62,024 bases of DNA from an uncultured Pseudohongiella sp. (GTDB lineage: Bacteria; Pseudomonadota; Gammaproteobacteria; Pseudomonadales; Pseudohongiellaceae): assembly GCA_902597095.1 (NCBI GenBank), contig CACJWK010000012.1:1-62024 (forward strand), written 5' to 3'. A program made the translations under genes and the position numbers. Positions 17,896 to 26,608 of this stretch are shown here, piece by piece (position 1 is the stretch's first letter; every line of letters starts with the position of its first letter). The notes below the pieces were generated by a model. The model did not search any database and was not told the DNA's origin. It saw nothing but the letters and a program-made list of their open reading frames with translations.

Positions 17896-18879
17896 TCACT
17901 CCACCGTAATCTCTTTTGAATTGGCTGGCAAGGAGATCACCATGCCGTCTTCGGTAATGAGAGCACCGTCGGGTAAACCAGCTTTGAATGCCGCACTTGC
18001 CATGGCATTTCTGGGGGCAGGTACAAGGTGATACAAAGCGAGTTGCCCTATCTTCGCTTCAGTTGCCAGGCGAGCTAGATCCGCAGAGGTTGCGTGATAA
18101 TTCTGAAGATCGTGGAGCACGGTTGCAATCCGTGTATTGCCAGCGTTGCGGGACATAGCCTCCATACCTTGCACCAACTGCACAGCCATCGCGTCATGAA
18201 GTACAACATCAGCGCCATCGGACAGTTCCACAATCTTTTCGGTCACCAGACTATCACCACTGATCACCACGGACCGACCACTGTAATCCAGGCGATAACC
18301 ATAGGCTGGTTCAATTGGCGGATGAGAAACTTCGAATGCAGTAATTCGCAACCCATCTTCATCCAGGATGACTCCTTCTTCTATCGTACGAGGTTGGAGG
18401 ATGCCAATTTCGGGATTGAGTAGTTCTGCACCGTGATGGGCCACGCGGTAGCCTCTGTCCAATTCATAAGTGATATTAAGACCCTCAACAATACGGCCGA
18501 CACCTTCTGGTCCAATAATTTGCAATGGTGCCGGTCTGCCGGCTACCCACGAATTGAGATTAAAATCGCCGATGTCGGATATATGATCAGAATGATAGTG
18601 GGTCAACAAAATGCCGCGCAATTTGCCTAAAGGGATGCCGCTTAGCTGTGCTGTAGCCGCAGACCCAGAGCCTGCATCGACTATATAAAGATGGTCTGGT
18701 GTTTCTACTGCTACGCAAGCCTGTGCGCGACCAGGCGCTGGCAGGGGTGAGGAAGTGCCACACAGCGTTATCTTTAATCCATCAAAAGCTGCATCGGTAG
18801 AGGGTGCGGTCTGAGCTCCGGCAAATGCTGAATGAAATATCAGCCCAAAAATACCAATCTTGCTGAGTGTCTTAATCAT
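17896..18879 (-). CDS. Secreted metallo-beta-lactamase-fold hydrolase, RNase Z-like
   Basis: The start at 18879 follows GGAGAAAATT and opens on a signal peptide (IGIFGLIFHSAFAGAQ), so the longer frame to 18999 is rejected. The zinc motif is LTHYHSDHISDIG near residues 90-102; further ligands are VISGDS and a late YHL. The order and ITLCGTSSPLPAPGRAQA at the start match the ribonuclease Z/arylsulfatase-like branch of the fold. An exported protein is unlikely to process tRNA, so a periplasmic ester or phosphodiester hydrolase is more likely. The substrate is unknown. Confidence 0.8.
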   Translation of the reverse strand: MIKTLSKIGIFGLIFHSAFAGAQTAPSTDAAFDGLKITLCGTSSPLPAPGRAQACVAVETPDHLYIVDAGSGSAATAQLSGIPLGKLRGILLTHYHSDHISDIGDFNLNSWVAGRPAPLQIIGPEGVGRIVEGLNITYELDRGYRVAHHGAELLNPEIGILQPRTIEEGVILDEDGLRITAFEVSHPPIEPAYGYRLDYSGRSVVISGDSLVTEKIVELSDGADVVLHDAMAVQLVQGMEAMSRNAGNTRIATVLHDLQNYHATSADLARLATEAKIGQLALYHLVPAPRNAMASAAFKAGLPDGALITEDGMVISLPANSKEITVE

Positions 18880-19255
18880 AATTTTCTCCAGAGTCTCTCT
18901 AGATATGTAAGTTAGTTCTCCATTCGCGCCGCTTACGAATAAACGATCCCGGAGCGCCCGGAAAGATCCATATAATTTTTGCAGATCATGTGGGAGCAAT
19001 CCGTCCAGCAGGATAGAAAGTGTTTAAAAGCTCTTCATCAGTAAAGCATTTATTAACCCTTTCTTAATCCCTTGATAGTGAACTTGGGTGCTGAAAAGCT
19101 ACTGTACGGGTGGGATTGCGGAATTATCGGTGCCTTACTAGTACTTCTTGATCTCCATAGACACCACCTTGCTTCAGAAGCTTCTTTAATCCCGACAGTT
19201 TTCACAGCGCTGGGGTTAGAGTCTCAATTAAAATTTACAACAAGAGGATACAGTA
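18880..19255. other. Intergenic region between divergent genes
   Basis: This 376-base, AT-rich region is the only place for promoters of the metallo-hydrolase (leftward) and the small protein (rightward). I see AACAAGAGGATACAGTA just before the ATG at 19256 as a ribosome binding site. I find no convincing paired -35/-10 boxes or conserved RNA. Confidence 0.4.
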
Positions 19256-19690
19256 ATGAGTGAGAAAATAGCTGATTTTGAAGTCAAACATAAAGGGTCT
19301 TCTTATAAGGACAGGGGAGATGGTAAGTTAATTTCTACATCTAATTGGGAAACTGAGGCCGAGATAGAGGTGTACGGAGCAGTATTTGGGACCCTTAGGG
19401 TTATTCAGGATATTAACAATCCCGATGCAGGTTGTGGTGAATATTCTTGGTTGGGTGAAGCTTTTGTGCCTGATGGTACGAAAGCGGCATGGTTTCAATC
19501 AAGTACATGGGAAAAAGCTGGAAATCATGTCTGGAAACTCAGCATGATAGGTAGAGACTCAAAAGAGGGTGCAGTCAGAAATGAGAGCGCTATAGCATTA
19601 GAGGCTCTGACATGGTCCGGCACCGTTTATAGAGCTCAGTGCATCTGGCGAAGCCGGTTGTGTGAGCGACCAGCTTTGCTTTTTTCTTAG
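19256..19690 (+). CDS. Small protein of unknown function, beta-rich
   Basis: The protein has 144 residues with no signal peptide or membrane helix. IADFEVKHKGSSYKDRGDGK, an EAEIEVYGAVFGTLRV block and the closing EALTWSGTVYRA suggest a compact beta-barrel of a family common in marine gammaproteobacteria and not characterised to my knowledge. The last 20 residues after YRAQC look poorly conserved and may reflect frame drift near the 3' end. An 80-base stretch of this gene (19571-19650) has a homologous relic at 29166-29245. It begins the AT-rich accessory block. Confidence 0.6.
   Translation: MSEKIADFEVKHKGSSYKDRGDGKLISTSNWETEAEIEVYGAVFGTLRVIQDINNPDAGCGEYSWLGEAFVPDGTKAAWFQSSTWEKAGNHVWKLSMIGRDSKEGAVRNESAIALEALTWSGTVYRAQCIWRSRLCERPALLFS
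19571..19650 (+). repeat. Left copy of an 80-base homologous fragment (in the gene at 19256)
   Basis: Compared with 29166-29245, 45 of the first 60 bases match without gaps, including GCAGTCAGAA and TGGTCCGGCA. Both copies read in the same coding frame. This copy gives AVRNESAIALEALTWSGTVYRA; the other gives AVRTFSTKVLEALTWSGIVF and then a stop. Both lie on the plus strand and bracket the cytochrome/ribose locus. Confidence 0.7.
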
Positions 19691-19832
19691 ATGATTGAAG
19701 GTCTGAGTCGACCACCTATAGATCGCCGTGAAAACCGGGCAAGATGTATTTTCAGACTAGCGATATCTGTTAAATACCTTTGGCCGTTTTAATTTCCATA
19801 GCTAGCTCTTTGCCCCAATAACTGTGGGAGCA

Positions 19833-21575
19833 TCAATCGGTTACAAGTTGCGCGAGCCTCTCAGGGATGATCGGTGGGGACGCGGAAGGCATCTCGGGCC
19901 CTGAGAGGCTTTTGAGAAACTCAATGACTGCCATGCGCTCATCTTGCGTTAACCGATCGCCGTATTTGTGACCCATGTTGCCCCGACCGAAGCCCTGAGT
20001 ATCGTAGATAAACATTTGATCGAGAGATTCCCGGCTCAAATGCGGCGCAGTTTCCATGATGTGATCGCTTTGTTCCAATTCTTCGCGAGACAATGTTGAA
20101 AAAATCATGCCAAGACTCTCGAGATCATAAGCATTCGGATCCTGGTCCCTTTTCCAAATCTCAGGGCGAATCTTCGAATTCAACACCGCTTCCACGGTCG
20201 GCACCGATCCATTATGAAAGTAGGGGGCTGTTGCCCAGACCCCGACAAGCGGTGGCGGAACGTAGCCTTCACCCTCCAGAGGCTCGTAAATGGTACCTAG
20301 ATCAGGCTGCTCCAACGTTTCAAAGTACGTCTGGAGCTTTGTTATGTGCTCATTTACCGGTCCAAAAGCCTTTACGATTTTGTTGTATTCAGTATCTGTT
20401 CGAGCGTTTTCATATTCCGTGCCGTCGTAATCCACCATCCAAGAGCCCGGCAAACTATAGTCGGGGTTGTCACCAATTTTGGTATAGTTCCCATGACACC
20501 TGTAGCAAGCTCTAAAATTATCCCAATCCTTAGGAAAGGTGCGTTCGTGAAAAATATCGGCGCCCTTTTGAACCAGCTCCGCATCGAGCTTGTCCGGAAA
20601 TTCGGGAGAATTTGTCTCCCGGGCGAAAGCTAGGGCCTTGGCTGTTGATGCCACATGATCGGCATGAATTTCATTAACGTTTGCTTGCGTGCCAGTAAAA
20701 TTAAATGAAAAGTGTCCCGCATCATAAGGGTTGCCATCTCCGTACCAATAGTCGAATGTCTTGTACTTCATTAACCACCATGGCTGAGGATTTACCGGAG
20801 GTGTCATGTGATTCTCGATTATGTCAGTCAACTCCGTTTTTTCAGCACTAACGACTAGACCTTTATTTTCAGGATCTTCGAGAGCTGCACCATGTGCCCA
20901 CACACCAAAGGGGCCAAAATTGTCTCCGCGACTCGTTCTTTGGGGCGTGAGTGGATTTACTGCGTAACTTGCGCCCATCGCCTGGGCAACGACCTGCTGC
21001 TCCGCAGGGCTTAGGCCAGCTAAAATTTGTAACATATTTGTCCCTTCAGTGCCCTCTGGGCGGGGAGGACTCTGCATTACTGTATTGCTTCCTAGCCCCG
21101 CAACCACCTGGCCATTCACTACCCCCGAGTGACATGCGAAACAACTAATGCCTTTGAGCTCAACACCATCTCTTTCGAAGACAACTTCACCTAGGGAGAT
21201 TTCAGGGTATACATCGCGCGTGGGTGGCGATGGCAAGCTTCCATTCCGGAAGAACTTGCCATCGGTAGTGGTCGGGTCATAGCCCAGTTTGTCCTTTTCA
21301 GCAGCTGCAGCGGCATCAACCGCCTGCATGAAGCTCAAGGGCATCGCGCTATAGAACATCCGGCCTGAGAAGATTTCTCCAAGGCCTTCACTGGCCCTAT
21401 CGGATAGGCGATCCTCATCGAAACCGAGATATTCCAGGGACGGAGCATTGAGTGATATCTCGTTCGAAGTCATCGGTTCTTGCGCGAAGCTCATAATTGA
21501 TGTTACGACGATCAACGGCACACAAAGAAATAGTCGAGGGACTCTATTTGCGTACTGAACAACTCTTCTAGACAC
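19833..21575 (-). CDS. Exported diheme cytochrome c (cytochrome c peroxidase-like)
   Basis: The protein has 580 residues. It starts at a GTG (21575) eight bases after TAGGAG and has a signal peptide ending SIMSFAQ. Two heme c sites are visible: CFACH near residue 144 and CYRCH near residue 356. AYFHNGSVPTVEAVL in the last third (written YFHNGSVPT here) is the phrase typical of cytochrome c peroxidase/MauG-like and related diheme domains. It should sit in the periplasm and pass electrons; whether it reduces peroxide or oxidises a substrate is unclear. Nearly 300 residues lie before the second heme, longer than a CcpA peroxidase, so an oxidase-like role is possible. Its promoter must lie in the gap to 21974. 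Confidence 0.8.
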   Translation of the reverse strand: MSRRVVQYANRVPRLFLCVPLIVVTSIMSFAQEPMTSNEISLNAPSLEYLGFDEDRLSDRASEGLGEIFSGRMFYSAMPLSFMQAVDAAAAAEKDKLGYDPTTTDGKFFRNGSLPSPPTRDVYPEISLGEVVFERDGVELKGISCFACHSGVVNGQVVAGLGSNTVMQSPPRPEGTEGTNMLQILAGLSPAEQQVVAQAMGASYAVNPLTPQRTSRGDNFGPFGVWAHGAALEDPENKGLVVSAEKTELTDIIENHMTPPVNPQPWWLMKYKTFDYWYGDGNPYDAGHFSFNFTGTQANVNEIHADHVASTAKALAFARETNSPEFPDKLDAELVQKGADIFHERTFPKDWDNFRACYRCHGNYTKIGDNPDYSLPGSWMVDYDGTEYENARTDTEYNKIVKAFGPVNEHITKLQTYFETLEQPDLGTIYEPLEGEGYVPPPLVGVWATAPYFHNGSVPTVEAVLNSKIRPEIWKRDQDPNAYDLESLGMIFSTLSREELEQSDHIMETAPHLSRESLDQMFIYDTQGFGRGNMGHKYGDRLTQDERMAVIEFLKSLSGPEMPSASPPIIPERLAQLVTD

Positions 21576-21974
21576 ATTATTCTCCTATCTCATAATGGGC
21601 GTAAGCCTTTTGAAATATTGTCTTCTGCGGCGGGTAGAGAGGAAAAATAAACGGTTTAACCAATGTATCGCGTAACTGTAGTGATCTTTTGAACGCAGAC
21701 TCACTACATACCGTTAAAAACGTGCTCACCATAACATCGTTCTTGTTAATCCTTAAGCTCTGTTGTTGCTTTTTAGTGCTTAGTCAGTTGATTGGGCCAA
21801 AGGAAAGATACAGCAGTTTGGAGAATTGATGCAGCTGCTTGCGCCAGATCCCATCCAGATGGGCATATGTGGCGTTAATGTTTGCTAAAGTTACTGCCTT
21901 GTATATTTAACCCATTTACTTGAGCCAACGCCAGATCTCGCAGGTTAAAGCTAGGATGATCAACGATACGTGAA
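21576..21974. other. AT-rich intergenic region upstream of the diheme cytochrome
   Basis: This 399-base stretch lies between two leftward genes. It holds a probable promoter for the cytochrome gene, with TAGGAGAATAAT at its edge acting as the ribosome binding site. I cannot point to a clear terminator, operator or small gene in the rest. Confidence 0.4.
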
Positions 21975-22982
21975 CTAATTGCTAGGCGGCTCACTGACCA
22001 GAGCAGCCATTAACTCTCGCACCCGTCGAATATCAGAATCAGAGATAGTCAGGTAGAAGTGATTCCCGCCTGAATCTGCTTTAAAAATGGTTTCACCGTC
22101 TTCTAAGACGGTGACTGTACCTGGCTCAGATATCCCAAAGTAGTTCCTTTCTTTTCTTGTTGCCAACAGAACACTTGTTAGATCCCAGGTGGGCCTTTCG
22201 TGCGGTGTGGGCATATAAGCCTGATAGGATTCTGGAATCGGATGACGATCCAGATAGTTAAAATCATTTTCGATACTGATGGCAGGATATCGTATTGCCA
22301 ATCCTACTTCAAAGCCACTCCAGTAAATCGACGTCGGCCAATTTTTCGCCAAATATTGAGCGGAAGGAATATCTTGCACGATGTTATATTCAAGATGCAC
22401 TTGGCCTTCAATGAGCGCAAAGGTACCTGCCATGATTGAGATGTGCTTGACCTTCTGCTCAACTAGCTCTAAACCTGAAAGACCGGAATATTTATCTCCA
22501 TCTGTTTGCAATAGCTCGACCAAATTTGTTGAAAAGCCAACCTGTACAATCACCACTGAATTATCAGGCTGCCCTGCCAAGCTCTCTCGTAACACTTGCA
22601 CCGCTGAGGGCACGGGTTCCCCTATGTTTAAATCATGGGGGTAAAAGTACTCATCATCATTTCTCTCTAGAGTTACACCGGTAAACCTGCTCCTCTCGGG
22701 AGTGACACCACTATCTGTGACACCTATGGGAATTGAACCTCTCCCATAGAATGTATTGATCGCGTCCAGATAAGGGGCGACCTCATCGTGATCTTTAGTT
22801 GCTGTTATCGCCAACAGTTCACTTTCGCCTCGATTTTGCAATGAATGTAACATCGCCAATGCAAGAGCGTCGTCCACGTCGTTTCCCATATCAGTGTCAT
22901 AAATAATCTTTACGGGATCGGCTAAAGCAAAAGCGGAGAAAATTAGCGGTGCAATGGCCAGGCAATTAGAAAATTTCTTCAT
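21975..22982 (-). CDS. Exported inosine/uridine-preferring nucleoside hydrolase
   Basis: The protein has 335 residues. A signal peptide (MKKFSNCLAIAPLIFSAFALA) precedes the calcium-binding signature IIYDTDMGNDVDDALAL, the defining motif of nucleoside hydrolases; the run of aspartates holds Ca2+ and the ribose. These enzymes split nucleosides into base and free ribose. Export to the periplasm is unusual compared with E. coli Rih proteins, which are cytosolic, and fits a scavenging role. The gene starts 16 bases after the ADP-ribosylglycohydrolase gene on the same strand, so the two form an operon, divergent from ribokinase and the ribose importer. Confidence 0.88.
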   Translation of the reverse strand: MKKFSNCLAIAPLIFSAFALADPVKIIYDTDMGNDVDDALALAMLHSLQNRGESELLAITATKDHDEVAPYLDAINTFYGRGSIPIGVTDSGVTPERSRFTGVTLERNDDEYFYPHDLNIGEPVPSAVQVLRESLAGQPDNSVVIVQVGFSTNLVELLQTDGDKYSGLSGLELVEQKVKHISIMAGTFALIEGQVHLEYNIVQDIPSAQYLAKNWPTSIYWSGFEVGLAIRYPAISIENDFNYLDRHPIPESYQAYMPTPHERPTWDLTSVLLATRKERNYFGISEPGTVTVLEDGETIFKADSGGNHFYLTISDSDIRRVRELMAALVSEPPSN

Positions 22983-22998
22983 TTCTTATGTTCAGCAA

Positions 22999-24561
22999 TT
23001 AGTCTGATGCGAGCTCTTCGGCGCCATAGATGGTAATACCATCCAGAAGCACGTTTGCGTCTTCGGACGGATTGAGAACCTTTACTTCTACATGATGTTG
23101 TCCGTCAGGAAGGGCATATTTCCAAAACAAATAAAATCGTCGCGTAACGAAATCGGTGGGCCATGTCGCAGTTTCAATCAGTTCTCCGTCTACATGGAGT
23201 TCTGCTTCGAACACATAGTCTTCGTCATTCGTTGATCGCGCAGCCCCCATGACTGCGAAGCCAACGCCGTGAAAGTCAAAACTGTAAGAATCACCCATCT
23301 CAGCAAATTCGCGGTCTCTGCCGCTGCCTATGCCCAGTTGTCTTCTTTCCTTGGCGAAGTGACCGACAAAGGACTCCTCAAAAGGTACTACTTCCGGCGT
23401 TTGTACCGGTATAGTCACACTTTTACTACTTACCAGGCCTCCTTCTCTGCGGATCATTTGCAAGGCATGATTAAAGGACATTTCATAAGCGTCATTAAGT
23501 GAAATGGTAGTATATGCAAAGTCCATACTTTCAATGTCATCTAGCCCCTGCTTCCAGTAGTCCGGAATTCCGTCGTACCCATATATCGTGCCAAGAATGC
23601 CTGCTGCTGATCCAGGATTACAATCTGCATCATCGCCTGCTCTGGCTGCTATCTCCATCGTTTTCCCGAAGTCACCATCACCATACAGTAAACCGAGCAC
23701 CACCCACGCCGCGTTGATTTTCGCGTCGATATTGAACTCACTCATTAAGCCTCGGGGGCCTAAATCAGTGAAAGCCCATTCTTGATTTATACCTTCCCAG
23801 GCATAGTTCCAGTCGTCTGGATTTTCATCGTGGAGTGAAATTACATCATCAATGATCTTATGAAAGTCACTGTCTTCAGGGATCACGTCAATTGCGGTTT
23901 GGACAATGGTTTCGATGTCATTTTCAACAAATGCCGTTGAGTACATCGCAGCTATGAAAACTCCGCCGTACCAGCCATCACCATAATTCATGATGTGGCC
24001 GATTTTGTCACTGATTTCGATTGAGGAATTCACCATGCCGGGAGCCATTAGTCCGGCGAAGTCAGCTTCAATCTGAAAATCGATATCGTCTGCAGCGGGG
24101 TTATTCAGCCAATGGCCTGATTCGGGAGGTGTGAGTCCATTTAACACGTTGTATCGTGCTACTTGATTAGCGAACCAGAGACTATATTCAGCTTCGGCAA
24201 AGGAATTTGCAAAAGATAGCACTGGTGCATCCAAGCCCTCATCTTCAAAAACCTGCACAAATGCAAGATCCATGTAGATATCATCATAGGCGCCAGGGCT
24301 ATCAGTCATAGTTTCCAGCAAGTACCCGTCATACCAGGGAATCTCGCGTTCTTCCGGGACACGGGCGCTGTTAAATCGAAATTCCACTGGGAATCCGTAA
24401 GTAACACCGACTGTTTGTGCAGCCCATGCGCCTTTGATCTTATCGCGCAGCGTGGCTGTCGGCATGGTAACGGTTTCTTGACTTGTCGCGCTGTTTGAAA
24501 AGACCAGCAATCCAACCATTAAAAAAGTCAGTTGTAAAATCTTCGTACTATACTTTGTCAT
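22999..24561 (-). CDS. Exported ADP-ribosylglycohydrolase-family protein with C-terminal beta domain
   Basis: The protein has 520 residues. Signal peptide ILQLTFLMVGLLVFSNSATSQ comes first. The ADP-ribosylglycohydrolase fold follows, about residues 35-375, with KIKGAWAAQTVG at its start, YDDIYMDLAF as the first metal-binding segment and GDDADCNPGSAAGILG as the second. A separate domain of about 130 residues closes the protein (EMGDSYSFDFHGVGFAVMG and later VLLDGITIYG), a likely jelly-roll. Family members remove ADP-ribose or related groups using two magnesium ions. Secreted versions with an extra beta domain are also known from Bacteroidota sugar loci, where ribose glycosides are a likely substrate. 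First gene of the leftward pair; true substrate unproven. Confidence 0.82.
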   Translation of the reverse strand: MTKYSTKILQLTFLMVGLLVFSNSATSQETVTMPTATLRDKIKGAWAAQTVGVTYGFPVEFRFNSARVPEEREIPWYDGYLLETMTDSPGAYDDIYMDLAFVQVFEDEGLDAPVLSFANSFAEAEYSLWFANQVARYNVLNGLTPPESGHWLNNPAADDIDFQIEADFAGLMAPGMVNSSIEISDKIGHIMNYGDGWYGGVFIAAMYSTAFVENDIETIVQTAIDVIPEDSDFHKIIDDVISLHDENPDDWNYAWEGINQEWAFTDLGPRGLMSEFNIDAKINAAWVVLGLLYGDGDFGKTMEIAARAGDDADCNPGSAAGILGTIYGYDGIPDYWKQGLDDIESMDFAYTTISLNDAYEMSFNHALQMIRREGGLVSSKSVTIPVQTPEVVPFEESFVGHFAKERRQLGIGSGRDREFAEMGDSYSFDFHGVGFAVMGAARSTNDEDYVFEAELHVDGELIETATWPTDFVTRRFYLFWKYALPDGQHHVEVKVLNPSEDANVLLDGITIYGAEELASD

Positions 24562-24637
24562 TTTGATTCTTCTTGTTGTCGTTGAGCTTTTCTTGCAGTA
24601 GCTTAAGTTACCAAAGAATACTAATTAGATGTGATCG

Positions 24638-25585
24638 ATGATTTCAAGGAATTTCGCGCCGATAGTTGTTGTCGGAAGCATTAATACCGACATGGTAGCT
24701 ACTTCGCCTACTCTTCCTGCTGCAGGGGAAACAGTGCTGGGCAAAAATTTCTCTGTCTCTGCGGGGGGTAAAGGAGGCAACCAGGCAGTGGCAGCAGCGA
24801 GACTTGGGGCCGAGGTTACCATGGTAGGATGCCTTGGAGCTGATGCGCTTGGGGATCAAGCTATTGAACGTCTGAGAAAGGAAAACATTGATTGCCAGCA
24901 TGTCATGAGAGATTCTGAACAAGTCTCCGGCGTCGCGCTAATCACTGTAGACAAAGCGGGAGAGAATCAAATTGTTGTCGTACCAGGGGCAAACGCAACA
25001 CTCTCCCCTGAACATATAGAGAAAGCGTTTCACAATATTGTACAGGGTTCAATACTTCTCTTGCAGTTAGAAATCCCGCTTGCGTCGGTATCAAGAGCAA
25101 TCGAACTGGGAGTTGAAAATAACTGCCAGATAATTCTCGATCCAGCCCCGGCACGAGCACTCCCACCCTATATGTTAGAGAATGTATTCCTGCTTACTCC
25201 CAATGAGATAGAGACGGAAATACTGACCGGCGTTAAAGTAACGGGCGAGAGCTCTGCAAAGGAGGCGGCCTCGGTTTTACTGCACAGAGGAGTTAATAAC
25301 GTAGCCATTACCCTGGGTGGTGGTGGCGTCTTTCTGGCGTTAAAAAATGAGCATCAGCTATTCCCAGCCATCGAGGTCGAAGCAATTGACACGACTGCCG
25401 CCGGAGACTGCTTTAATGGATCTCTCGCGGTTGCCCTCGCCTTGGGCGATGAACTTTCGCAAAGCATTGAATTTGCCTGCGTTGCTGCGTCAATCTCGGT
25501 GACCCGGGCTGGGGCCCAAGACGCGATGCCGTTTGCCCATGAAGTAGAAATTTATGGATTTCCTAGAGGCGAGAAGAATTGCTAA
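24638..25585 (+). CDS. rbsK: Ribokinase
   Basis: The protein has 315 residues of the PfkB family. IVVVGSINTDMVATSPTLPAAGET and AGGKGGNQAVAAARLGA are the ribokinase N-terminal signature, and DTTAAGDCFNGSLAVALALG near residue 250 contains the catalytic aspartate and anion hole. It phosphorylates ribose to ribose 5-phosphate in the cytosol. It is the first gene of a rightward operon (rbsK, binding protein, ATPase, permease) and lies 76 bases from the divergent glycohydrolase/nucleosidase pair, so one shared control region probably serves both sides. No rbsD pyranase gene is present. Confidence 0.92.
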   Translation: MISRNFAPIVVVGSINTDMVATSPTLPAAGETVLGKNFSVSAGGKGGNQAVAAARLGAEVTMVGCLGADALGDQAIERLRKENIDCQHVMRDSEQVSGVALITVDKAGENQIVVVPGANATLSPEHIEKAFHNIVQGSILLLQLEIPLASVSRAIELGVENNCQIILDPAPARALPPYMLENVFLLTPNEIETEILTGVKVTGESSAKEAASVLLHRGVNNVAITLGGGGVFLALKNEHQLFPAIEVEAIDTTAAGDCFNGSLAVALALGDELSQSIEFACVAASISVTRAGAQDAMPFAHEVEIYGFPRGEKNC

Positions 25586-25630
25586 TCAACATGCTATTCT
25601 TGGCCTCAGCTTTCTAGTATTGGAACTAAA

Positions 25631-26596
25631 ATGACAAAAATCACTGCGGTATTTCTATTAGCTGTATTGTTGTCCAGCTGCGGCCCTTCTGAATCCACTA
25701 CTAAGTCAAGTTATGGTGGAAATGCCAGCGAGATACCTGTAATTGCCCTGGTAATGAAATCTTTAGCGAATGAGTTTTTTGTCAATATGGCAGCGGGCGC
25801 GGAAGCCCATCATGCTGAAAACTCTCAGTATTACGAATTGATAGTAAATGGCATTCGCAATGAAAGTAATCTGGCGCAGCAAGTGGCTCTGATTGATCAG
25901 ATGATTAGCTCTGGCGTGGACGCCATCGTAGTCGCTCCCGCAGATTCCAGAGCATTAGTTCCCGCATTGGCGCGTGCTGATTCTGCTGGTATTGTAATTA
26001 TCAATATCGATAACCGCCTCGAGCCGGAGACGCTGGCTGAGTATGATTTGCAAATACCTTTTATAGGCCCAAGTAACTTAACTGGTGCAAAAATGGTTGG
26101 TGACTTTGCATTGCAAGGGTTGGCAAGCGGCAGCGAAGTTGCGATTCTCGAAGGTATTACTTCTGCTTTTAATTCCATTCAACGTCGTATTGGATTTGAG
26201 CAAGCAGTGGCCGAAGCCGGCATGGATGTCGTCACTCTGCAAAGCGGTGAGTGGGATCAGTCTAAGGCCGCCCAGGTTACTTCAGCAATACTTTCTCAGT
26301 TTCCAGAACTCGACGTTATTCTTGCGGCAAATGACAGCATGGCATTGGGTGCAGCATCGGCTGTCGGCCTAGCTGCAGTCGACCATGAAATTGTAATCGC
26401 CGGTTTCGATAACATCCCGGCTATTCATCCCCTGATCGAATCCGGTAAGGTTGTAGCAACGGTCGATCAGTTTGGCGATCAGCTTGCCGCTTTCGGTATC
26501 GAATATGCGCTGGAGGTGTTGTCCACTGGCGTGGTTCCTCAGGATCGGGAAACACCCCTAGAGCTAATTACTGCTCAATCGCTTCCGACTTACTGA
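25631..26596 (+). CDS. rbsB: Ribose-type ABC transporter substrate-binding lipoprotein
   Basis: The protein has 321 residues with a lipoprotein signal (AVFLLAVLLSSC, lipobox cysteine near residue 17) and a Peripla_BP_4 domain starting IPVIALVMKSLANEFFVNM. Typical sugar-binding phrases are IDQMISSGVDAIVVAPAD and ILAANDSMALGAASA. E. coli RbsB is soluble, so membrane tethering is a difference. It delivers the sugar to the ATPase and permease encoded next. The gap to rbsA is only 12 bases. Ribose is inferred from ribokinase and nucleosidase beside it. Confidence 0.85.
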   Translation: MTKITAVFLLAVLLSSCGPSESTTKSSYGGNASEIPVIALVMKSLANEFFVNMAAGAEAHHAENSQYYELIVNGIRNESNLAQQVALIDQMISSGVDAIVVAPADSRALVPALARADSAGIVIINIDNRLEPETLAEYDLQIPFIGPSNLTGAKMVGDFALQGLASGSEVAILEGITSAFNSIQRRIGFEQAVAEAGMDVVTLQSGEWDQSKAAQVTSAILSQFPELDVILAANDSMALGAASAVGLAAVDHEIVIAGFDNIPAIHPLIESGKVVATVDQFGDQLAAFGIEYALEVLSTGVVPQDRETPLELITAQSLPTY

Positions 26597-26608
26597 AAAG
26601 AAACCAAC